A stretch of DNA of 64,000 nucleotides from the NCBI RefSeq assembly GCF_001885075.1, contig NZ_MODU01000004.1, forward strand, positions 4,030,001 to 4,094,000. Reading direction: 5' to 3'. Every line of letters begins with the position of its first letter. The first letter of the stretch is position 1. This document shows, piece after piece, positions 16,461 through 23,412 of the stretch. This stretch comes from Alteromonas sp. V450. Its GTDB lineage: Bacteria > Pseudomonadota > Gammaproteobacteria > Enterobacterales > Alteromonadaceae. The position numbers were made by a program, and so were the translations under genes. The notes beneath the pieces are model-generated. The model was given only the letters and a program-made list of their open reading frames with translations. It was not told where the DNA came from and searched no databases.

Positions 16461-19241
16461 ATGGAACTTAAGCAACTTTTCAAAGCTTCAGCGATTGCTA
16501 CTGCTCTTGTGCTAGCAGGCTGTGGCGGCGATATTAATATCAGCGAAGGTGATATTGATAATAGCGTTACTAATAACAATGGTGGTTCAACTGGTGGAAA
16601 TACTGGTGGTGATACAGGTAGTGATGACGCTACGCCAGGTGAAGTAAGCTCTTTTCTAAGTGGAGAGGTTTCTGACGCTTTCGGTCAAACAGTTGAAGTT
16701 CGTGTTCTCTCTGGACGTATTACTGCCGATGATGCAGATGCACAAGGCGTTGTTACACTAACTAACGATAAAGTATGGGCGCTAGAAGGCCCAGTATTTA
16801 TCGGTAACGATAAAGCAGACAGCGTAACGCTAGCTATTGAAGAAGGTACTGTAATCTTTGGCCGTACGGGTGCGGACTACCTAGTAGTAAGCCGTGACTC
16901 AAAAATTGAAGCCGAAGGTACTGCATCTGCACCTATTATTATGACTTCATTTAACGATGTTGTTGGTGATGAAGTAGGTGCAGGCCAGTGGGGTGGCGTA
17001 GTTATTCTTGGTAACGGTACGTCAACCAAGTGTCCACAAGATGGTTCAGATTGTGCGCTTCAGGTAGAAGGTGCCGAAGAAGGTGCGGTATTTGGTGGTA
17101 CAGACGATACAGACAACTCTGGTATCCTTAAATATGTTGTTGTTAAGTACGCGGGTTTTGAAATTGCACCAGACAACGAGCTTAACGGTATTACTTTCGG
17201 TGGTGTTGGTTCAGGTACAGAAGTTGATTATGTTCAAGTACATAGCAATGCTGATGACGGTGTAGAATTCTTCGGCGGTGCGGTAAACGCAAAGCACTTG
17301 GTATTGACAGCTAACCAAGATGACTCAGTTGACTGGGACAACGGCTATAAAGGTAAGCTTCAGTACGTTTACGTTCAGCATGCGGCTGACAACTCTGACG
17401 CCAACCGTGGCATCGAAGGTGACGGCGACGGCGGTGACGGCCTAGATTTCTCTAAGCCAATGATTGCTAACATGACAGTTATCGGTAATACCTTCGACAC
17501 TGCTGACGCTGACTCTGAAGGTTTGCTTCTTCGCGACCAAACCGGCGCTAACCTAATCAACTTCCTTATCACTGGTCCAGAAGGTATGGGCGAGTGTCTA
17601 GAAATGGACACAGACGAAACGGTTCAAGCCAACCTTTCTGACGGTGACCTAACTATGACTTACTCAGCCATTGCGTGTTCTGAGCCGTTTAACACACCTG
17701 AGGGTGCGGTTGACTTAGAAGCGTGGTTTACTGGCCAGGAAGGCAACCAGCTAATCGCGTTTGAAGACCGTGCAAACCTTGGTCTTAACCCTGACGGTAC
17801 ACTAACAGCTCAAAGCACACTGCTTACTGCAGGTGGCGATGCATCTACCTTGCTTGATACTTTCTTTGAAGCGAATACATTCGTTGGTGCTGTTGGTGAA
17901 ACAGACTGGCGTCAAGGTTGGGCGTTTGGTTTCGGTGGCGGTAACATCGAACTAGTACAATCTGCTTCTGGCTGTCCATCAGGTACAACGTCAATCACGC
18001 CAGTAGACGGTTCGACTACTACATGTGAAGTTTCAGGTACGATCACGTCAGACCTAACGCTTACTGCAGGTAATATTTACGCGCTTTCTGGTGCAGTGTT
18101 TGTAGGTGGCGATAAAGAAAACAGCGCAACGCTTACTGTTGAACCAGGTGTAACGGTTTACGGTGCGTCGGGTAACGATTACCTGGTAATTAGCCGTGAC
18201 TCTCAAATCAACGCAAATGGTACGGCTGCTGACCCAATCACTTTCACCTCACGTGACCACGTTGTGGGTGGTCTTGAAGCGGGTGAAGCCGGTCAATGGG
18301 GCGGCATGATCGTTCTAGGTAACGGCGAATCAACGAAGTGTCCACAAGATGGCTCATCATGTTCACTTCAAGTTGAAGGTGCACAAGAAGGTGCAGTATT
18401 TGGCGGTACTGACAACACTGATAGTTCAGGTACGCTTCGCTATGTTCGCGTAATGCACGGCGGCTTTGAAATTGCACCTGATAACGAGCTTAACGGTATC
18501 ACCTTCGGTGGTGTAGGTTCTGGAACTACGGTTGAGTACCTACAGGTACATAAAAACGCAGATGACGGCGTAGAATTCTTCGGTGGTGCAGTAAACGTTA
18601 AATACCTTACGCTTACAGGTATTCAAGACGACTCGGTAGACTGGGATAACGGCTATGTAGGTAAGCTACAGTTCGTACTGGTTAAGCAAGCAGATGACAA
18701 TTCAGATGCTAACCGTGCTATTGAAGGTGACGGTGACGGCGGTGACGGCACAGCGTTCTCAAACCCTATGGTTGCTAACATGACCATTATTGGTAACGAG
18801 TTCGATACAGCTGATGCTGACTCTGAAGGTGTTCTTCTTCGCGACCAAACTAACGCGCAGCTTTATAACTTTGTCGTTACTGGTCCAGCTGGTATGGGTG
18901 AATGTTTTGAAGCCGACCTAAGTGACGGCGATACAACACTACTTGCTAACATGGACGGTACTAACACGCCGCAGCTTACTTTCGAAACGTCTGTACTGGC
19001 ATGTGCGGAAAACATCAAAGATTCTGGCGACTTCAGTCAAGAAGCTTGGTTTACTGCGCAAACGGGTAACAGCCTACTTGATAACAACGCTACGGTACTT
19101 AACGGTATCTATACAGTGGATGCAACAGTAGCAACCGACGTATCGACGCTAGACAGTTTCTTCTCTCCTGTAGACTTTATCGGTGCTGTTAAAGACGCTG
19201 ATAACGACTGGACTGCGGGTTGGACTGTTGGTCTTGAATAA
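16461..19241 (+). CDS. Large surface lipoprotein with two tandem ~410-residue repeats
   Basis: A 926-residue lipoprotein with lipobox LAGC (Cys about 20) and a Gly/Asn/Thr-rich linker. Two homologous halves follow, at about residues 85-500 and 520-926. Each contains in order YLVVSRDS/YLVISRDS, GQWGG, KCPQDGS, VEGAxEGAVFGGTD, FEIAPDNELNGITFGGVGSGT, NADDGVEFFGGAV, DDSVDWDNGY, EGDGDGGDG and DADSEGxLLRDQT. The beta-rich, repetitive pattern suggests a parallel beta-helix; the Asp-rich loops could bind calcium. I chose ATG 16461, preceded by TTGGAG, over the 16356 extension. It lies 117 bp before a TonB-dependent receptor, which it may serve as a surface partner, and Pho-box-like sites precede it. 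The exact function is not recognised; some databases carry unsupported transporter names for such proteins. Confidence 0.75.
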   Translation: MELKQLFKASAIATALVLAGCGGDINISEGDIDNSVTNNNGGSTGGNTGGDTGSDDATPGEVSSFLSGEVSDAFGQTVEVRVLSGRITADDADAQGVVTLTNDKVWALEGPVFIGNDKADSVTLAIEEGTVIFGRTGADYLVVSRDSKIEAEGTASAPIIMTSFNDVVGDEVGAGQWGGVVILGNGTSTKCPQDGSDCALQVEGAEEGAVFGGTDDTDNSGILKYVVVKYAGFEIAPDNELNGITFGGVGSGTEVDYVQVHSNADDGVEFFGGAVNAKHLVLTANQDDSVDWDNGYKGKLQYVYVQHAADNSDANRGIEGDGDGGDGLDFSKPMIANMTVIGNTFDTADADSEGLLLRDQTGANLINFLITGPEGMGECLEMDTDETVQANLSDGDLTMTYSAIACSEPFNTPEGAVDLEAWFTGQEGNQLIAFEDRANLGLNPDGTLTAQSTLLTAGGDASTLLDTFFEANTFVGAVGETDWRQGWAFGFGGGNIELVQSASGCPSGTTSITPVDGSTTTCEVSGTITSDLTLTAGNIYALSGAVFVGGDKENSATLTVEPGVTVYGASGNDYLVISRDSQINANGTAADPITFTSRDHVVGGLEAGEAGQWGGMIVLGNGESTKCPQDGSSCSLQVEGAQEGAVFGGTDNTDSSGTLRYVRVMHGGFEIAPDNELNGITFGGVGSGTTVEYLQVHKNADDGVEFFGGAVNVKYLTLTGIQDDSVDWDNGYVGKLQFVLVKQADDNSDANRAIEGDGDGGDGTAFSNPMVANMTIIGNEFDTADADSEGVLLRDQTNAQLYNFVVTGPAGMGECFEADLSDGDTTLLANMDGTNTPQLTFETSVLACAENIKDSGDFSQEAWFTAQTGNSLLDNNATVLNGIYTVDATVATDVSTLDSFFSPVDFIGAVKDADNDWTAGWTVGLE
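16714..19230 (+). repeat. Intragenic tandem duplication in the surface lipoprotein gene
   Basis: The segment from about 16714 to 17940 and the segment from about 18030 to 19230 encode homologous repeats in the same order. Stretches such as TGTCCACAAGATGG recur at 17029 and 18337. The copies have diverged in many codons, so the duplication is old. Confidence 0.8.
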
Positions 19242-19358
19242 GGCCTAGTTCGCATAGCTAAAAACAAGCAAGTGCGTTGCAAGAGTGGCGCACTTGCTTT
19301 TAAGTTTGTAAAACACGAATTATTTTCGTGTATGTATTCCTTTCTAAAGAGGTTCATC

Positions 19359-22007
19359 ATGAACAGACCTGCTAACAGGTTTCTTCTAAAACCCATCAGC
19401 TTAGCCGTTGCAGCGAGCATGGTGCTGCCAACGTCTATGGCTTTCGCTCAATCAAATGAAGAAGAGGTGATTGAGGAAGTTGTCGCTACCGGTACACGCC
19501 TTAAAGGCACGGCAACGGCAGTAATGGAAGAACGTAAAAATCAAGCCTTCGTAGCTGATATCATGGGTGCTGAGCAGATTGCTCGAACAGGTGACAGTGA
19601 TGCTGCTGGCGCGCTTCGTCGTGTAACGGGTCTAACGCTGGTAGATGGTCGTTTCATCTATGTTCGTGGCCTTGGTGAGCGTTACTCATCAACACAACTA
19701 AACGGCGCAATTGTGCCTAGCCCAGATCCTACGCGTAATGTTATTCCTCTCGACTTGTTTCCGTCGAGCATTATTGAAAGCCTAGCGGTTCAAAAATCCT
19801 ACTCGCCGTCTATGCCTGCGGCATTTGGTGGTGGTAACGTAGATATTCGCTTGAAGTCTATACCCACACAGCGAGTGTTTAACGTATCTGCTGCGCTTGG
19901 TATTGATACGGAAAACTCAGGTGACGTGCTAGATTACGCGGGTGGTGGTCGCGACTGGACTGGTGAAGACGACGGTACACGTGGTGTTTCTGCTGCTATC
20001 CAAGAGCGCTGGGACTCAAAGAACTTCTTAGATGATCTAGAACCGGAAGAAGCACTAGAGTTATTCAAAGGCGTTAACCGAGAATATGGACTTGAGAGAG
20101 AGTCTGCTGACCCAGACATGCGCTTTAATGTAACGTACGGCGACAGTTACGATTATGATGATGATTGGCGCTTTGGCTTTCTCGTAACTTCACGTTACTC
20201 GGCGCAAACCCGTTCTTCAGAAGAATACGAACTACAAGATCCTGACTTAGTGGGTGATGACATCATCAATGTACGCTTCTTTGACGATATTAAGGGTACG
20301 GAACAAACCGTGACCTGGTCTTCATTGTTAACGTTAGGTGTAGACTATAACCGTCAGCATCGCGTTGACTACAGCCTGATTGTGCTGAACGATACACGTG
20401 ACGAAATTCGCGAAATGTTTGGTAATACGGAAAACTTAAACCAAGCAGAAGGCCTACGTATTCGCGATATCGACGTGCAATATGAAGAGCGTTCACTTTA
20501 TACCAACCAGCTTAAAGGCCAGCATACATTCCCAGAATTAAACTTTATGGGTATTGACTGGACATACTCGTTGGGTCGCTCTGTACGCTATGCGCCAGGT
20601 AATTTTAACGCCCGTTTCGTAATGGAAGATGTGAATCAAGACGGCATTTTCGACGACGAGAACGAGATCTTTTTGTCAGATGCGCAAACTGCGGCTCGTT
20701 ATACCTTCCAAGATCTTCACGACCGCCTGGAAAATTTTGGCTACAACGTAACGTACCCCATGTCGTTTGGAAAGTGGGAAACAGAGTACAAAGTCGGTGC
20801 TAGCTTTGTAACAAAAACCCGTAGTGCAGAAAACCGCCGCTTTGATATCAACACGTTAGGTGTAGCTGACCGTTCAATTCTAGATGGAAACGACTTTAGC
20901 GAAATCTTCAGTGACGATGTGTTAGATACGCTATCGCTTTCTAATCGCCCAATTATCCGTGACACGACAATTGCAGCTGATGATTATGTAGCAGGTCAGA
21001 AAATAGATGCATATTACTTTGAAGCTGACTTCTTCTATGACAACAAGTGGCGCTTTACCGGCGGCGTACGTTGGGAAGACTTCCGTCAAGTAGTGGCGCC
21101 GTTAGATCCGCGCACAAATCAGTTTGACTTAAGCGATGAAGCAGACCGCTCTCAACTAGCCTTCCAAGAAGATGGTTTTTATCCAGCACTTGCTGTTACT
21201 TACTTCTTAGAAGACGACATGCAGCTAAGAGCGAGTATTGGTCAAACGGTAGTTCGCCCTGACCTTCGTGAAGTATCATCAGCAACGTACCTAGACCCAC
21301 TTACTAACTTCCCAATTGCGGGTACGCCGGGTGTGAGTACAACGGATATCATTAACTATGATTTACGTTGGGAATGGTATCGTGAAGCAGGCAATAACGT
21401 ATCGGTAGGCTTATTCTACAAAGACATGGAAGCGCCTATTGAATCGGTACAATCTCCTGCCCAGGATGGTCCGCCGCTTATTCGTATTGCAAATGCTGAG
21501 TCTGGTGAGGTTTACGGCGTTGAAGTTGAATTCCTACAAGACTTAGCCTTTATTGGTGACGGTATATGGGACAACTTGTTTACCACAGGTAACATTACCA
21601 TCAGTGACTCTGAAATTGTGCTTGACCGCCAAAATATTGTAGAGCAAACCGGTGTATCAGCGGCAATCACTAACGTTGAACGCCGTATGACAGGTCACTC
21701 TCAGTATGTGTTAAACATGCAGTTAGGCTATGACTCAGATAACGGTGAACACTCGGCATCATTAGTTTATAACGTATTTGGTGAGCGTATCCTGATTGCG
21801 GGTATTGATGGTTTCGATGATAACTTCGAACAGCCATTCCATTCACTTGATATGGTTTACAAGTACTACCCAGACTTTAATAGCACGCTAACATTACGTG
21901 TTCAGAACATCCTAGGCGAAGATCGTGAAATTGAGTTCAACGATACGCTGCTTAGGTCAGAGACAAGGGGTACAGGTATAAGGTTGTCATTTAAATACGA
22001 CTTCTGA
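19359..22007 (+). CDS. TonB-dependent outer-membrane receptor
   Basis: An 882-residue receptor with a signal peptide ending near SMAFA-QS (about residue 30) and a TonB box-like EVVATGTR. The plug domain includes DAAGALRRVTGLTLVDGRFIYVRGLGERY and ends with AFGGGNVDIRLKS. The rest is a 22-strand-type beta barrel ending in SFKYDF with the C-terminal Phe required for outer-membrane insertion. ATG 19359 follows AGAGG; the longer frame from 19272 lacks a signal. It lies behind the surface lipoprotein and in front of a terminator, so both are probably one transcription unit. Ligand unknown; Pho-box-like sites upstream suggest a phosphorus compound. The DUF3450-TonB operon 12 kb downstream could energise it. 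Confidence 0.9.
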   Translation: MNRPANRFLLKPISLAVAASMVLPTSMAFAQSNEEEVIEEVVATGTRLKGTATAVMEERKNQAFVADIMGAEQIARTGDSDAAGALRRVTGLTLVDGRFIYVRGLGERYSSTQLNGAIVPSPDPTRNVIPLDLFPSSIIESLAVQKSYSPSMPAAFGGGNVDIRLKSIPTQRVFNVSAALGIDTENSGDVLDYAGGGRDWTGEDDGTRGVSAAIQERWDSKNFLDDLEPEEALELFKGVNREYGLERESADPDMRFNVTYGDSYDYDDDWRFGFLVTSRYSAQTRSSEEYELQDPDLVGDDIINVRFFDDIKGTEQTVTWSSLLTLGVDYNRQHRVDYSLIVLNDTRDEIREMFGNTENLNQAEGLRIRDIDVQYEERSLYTNQLKGQHTFPELNFMGIDWTYSLGRSVRYAPGNFNARFVMEDVNQDGIFDDENEIFLSDAQTAARYTFQDLHDRLENFGYNVTYPMSFGKWETEYKVGASFVTKTRSAENRRFDINTLGVADRSILDGNDFSEIFSDDVLDTLSLSNRPIIRDTTIAADDYVAGQKIDAYYFEADFFYDNKWRFTGGVRWEDFRQVVAPLDPRTNQFDLSDEADRSQLAFQEDGFYPALAVTYFLEDDMQLRASIGQTVVRPDLREVSSATYLDPLTNFPIAGTPGVSTTDIINYDLRWEWYREAGNNVSVGLFYKDMEAPIESVQSPAQDGPPLIRIANAESGEVYGVEVEFLQDLAFIGDGIWDNLFTTGNITISDSEIVLDRQNIVEQTGVSAAITNVERRMTGHSQYVLNMQLGYDSDNGEHSASLVYNVFGERILIAGIDGFDDNFEQPFHSLDMVYKYYPDFNSTLTLRVQNILGEDREIEFNDTLLRSETRGTGIRLSFKYDF

Positions 22008-22024
22008 TCAGTATCTTGTTACGC

Positions 22025-22054
22025 GAAAAGGCCGCTTTTTTAAAGCGGCCTTTT
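22025..22054 (+). terminator. Intrinsic terminator after the TonB-dependent receptor gene
   Basis: GAAAAGGCCGCTTT and AAAGCGGCCTTTTC form a near-perfect hairpin with a TTTTCTG tail. It closes the lipoprotein-receptor unit and isolates the sigma-factor block that follows. Confidence 0.85.
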
Positions 22055-22130
22055 CTGTATGTAATACCATATATGGTATGAAGCCGCTAACCATCGTTTA
22101 TACAGCTTAAAATAAAGAATCAAAAAAAAA

Positions 22131-22159
22131 TTACGGTTTTTTCTAGTAACGCCGTGTTT
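22131..22159 (+). promoter_or_regulatory. Predicted ECF-type promoter P1 (sigma operon)
   Basis: TTACGGT at 22131-22137 and CGTG at 22153-22156, separated by 15 nt. The same element with the same spacing occurs at P2, P3 and P4. The CGTG starts 65 nt before the sigma-factor ATG. CGT-type -10 elements are common for ECF factors, so autoregulation is the simplest reading. Confidence 0.65.
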
Positions 22160-22217
22160 GTTTTTTCTGCTCGCATTCATATACAGTGGCTACAACGTTT
22201 ACGGAGTTAACTTAGTT

Positions 22218-22790
22218 ATGTCACAAGCCATTACGCAGGCCATCATTGATTGGCAAACCAACAAAAAAGACGCACAAGAACACTTTTATCTTGTGATTTA
22301 CGATCATCTTCGACAGCTTGCTTCAAAAAACCGTCAACGTGTTGTCGAGCGTTTTGGTAACGATGCGATACAAGAGCATGTTAACTCGACAACGTCATTG
22401 GTGCATGAGCTGTACATCAAACTTAGTCAAAACCAGGAGTTCTACAACAATCGCGCCGAGTTCTTTTTTATGGTGTCGAGAACCATTCACAATATCTTGG
22501 TAGATCAAGCGCGTAAAAATAGTGCTGAGAAGCGCTCAGCAGACATAGTCAGTTTTGAAGATGTAACTACCGACGCACCAATAAAAGAAATAGACAGTGA
22601 GTTTATTGCATTGAGTGAGTCGATAGAGCGTCTTACACAAACCTACCCAAGACAAGCGAGAGTGATACAGTTAAAGTACTTTGGAGGGCTGCTTGCCAAG
22701 GAAATAGCAGATGTCTTAGCGGTAAGCCTGTCGAGCGTAGAAAAAGACATTTCTTTTGCCAGAGCATGGCTGAAGGTTAGGTTGTCATAG
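22218..22790 (+). CDS. ECF-type RNA polymerase sigma factor (TIGR02999/ECF43-like)
   Basis: A 190-residue sigma factor with region 2 (about residues 20-95; HLRQLASKNRQ, then NSTTSLVHELYIKL and RAEFFFMVSRTIHNILVDQARK) and region 4 (about 130-188; YPRQARVIQLKYFGGLLAKEIADVL followed by a SLSSVEKDISFARAWL recognition helix). The NSTTSLVHE segment (residues 56-64) resembles the TIGR02999/ECF43 group, partnered with Ser/Thr kinases; in Vibrio parahaemolyticus a kinase activates such a factor by phosphorylating a threonine in region 2.2. Thr58 and Thr59 are the candidates here (inference). I chose ATG 22218 with GGAG upstream. Its stop overlaps the GTG of the next gene by one base, and P1 precedes it. 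Confidence 0.85.
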   Translation: MSQAITQAIIDWQTNKKDAQEHFYLVIYDHLRQLASKNRQRVVERFGNDAIQEHVNSTTSLVHELYIKLSQNQEFYNNRAEFFFMVSRTIHNILVDQARKNSAEKRSADIVSFEDVTTDAPIKEIDSEFIALSESIERLTQTYPRQARVIQLKYFGGLLAKEIADVLAVSLSSVEKDISFARAWLKVRLS

Positions 22791-23101
22791 TGAGTGCTTC
22801 TTTACTGCAAATAGTGCAAACCGTTTATCACGGCATTTCGTTGAGTGTATTTTGGAAAGACAGCGACAACGCCTATCAGTTTTACATGGATGGTAAGGAA
22901 AGAGGGGCGCGGTTATTCGACGCTTCAGTATCATCTAGTTTTTCATTCGCCGTAAAGGACAGCCAATTCGTACTGAAAGTTACACCTTCTAGTAAAAAGG
23001 GGGTAGATATTATCGGGTTCTATAAAAGTGGTTTACCGTACAAACTTTCTGCTTTTCGCTCGTCTGACAAAATGTTGGTATCAGTTAGCGAGTCGGCATG
23101 A
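22790..23101 (+). CDS. Small protein translationally coupled to the ECF sigma factor
   Basis: A 103-residue protein that I do not recognise. It starts with a GTG overlapping the sigma-factor stop (TAGTG), which points to translational coupling. It has no signal peptide or clear membrane segment. The alternating hydrophobic pattern (SLSVFWKDSDNAYQFYMDG, SFSFAVKDSQFVLKV) suggests a mostly beta fold. Its place between sigma factor and kinase makes it a candidate modulator of either, such as an adaptor or anti-sigma-like factor; this is inference from position only. Confidence 0.65.
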   Translation: MSASLLQIVQTVYHGISLSVFWKDSDNAYQFYMDGKERGARLFDASVSSSFSFAVKDSQFVLKVTPSSKKGVDIIGFYKSGLPYKLSAFRSSDKMLVSVSESA

Positions 23102-23131
23102 ATAGACAAAATACCGCAATGCAAATGGAAA

Positions 23132-23412
23132 ATGTCGACATGTTGGACTAACTGTGCTGAAATGAAGTCAATGACAAGGATGTAGTTGTAAGTAGCGGTG
23201 GTACTTTAGCGTGTCAGGCAGTGACCCATTAACCCAACCTTTACCCCATCATTTTGCCCAGTTGCAGGAGCTCACGGCTGAGCAACAAGCGGCATACCTG
23301 GATGAATTAGACGATTTCACATTAATCGGCGAGCTGGAAGCCTTACTTGCAGTGGGCGATGAAAGTGATTTTATTACGCTCATTGGCGGGCAGGTAGATA
23401 AGCTTACCGGTG
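23132..23412 (+). repeat. 281-bp duplication, copy 1 (kinase upstream region and first 67 codons)
   Basis: By my reading it matches 28163-28443 at all but two positions (GTGCTG/GTTCTG and GAAGTC/GAAATC, both before the start codon). It begins at the palindrome ATGTCGACAT and ends at TTACCGGTG. It includes 79 bp before the kinase GTG. Confidence 0.9.

Noticed and set aside
23102-23210. Separate ECF promoter directly before the kinase gene
   Set aside because: No TTACGGT-N15-CGTG is present in the gap; the kinase is more simply read through from the sigma operon or from a different promoter in the duplicated block.
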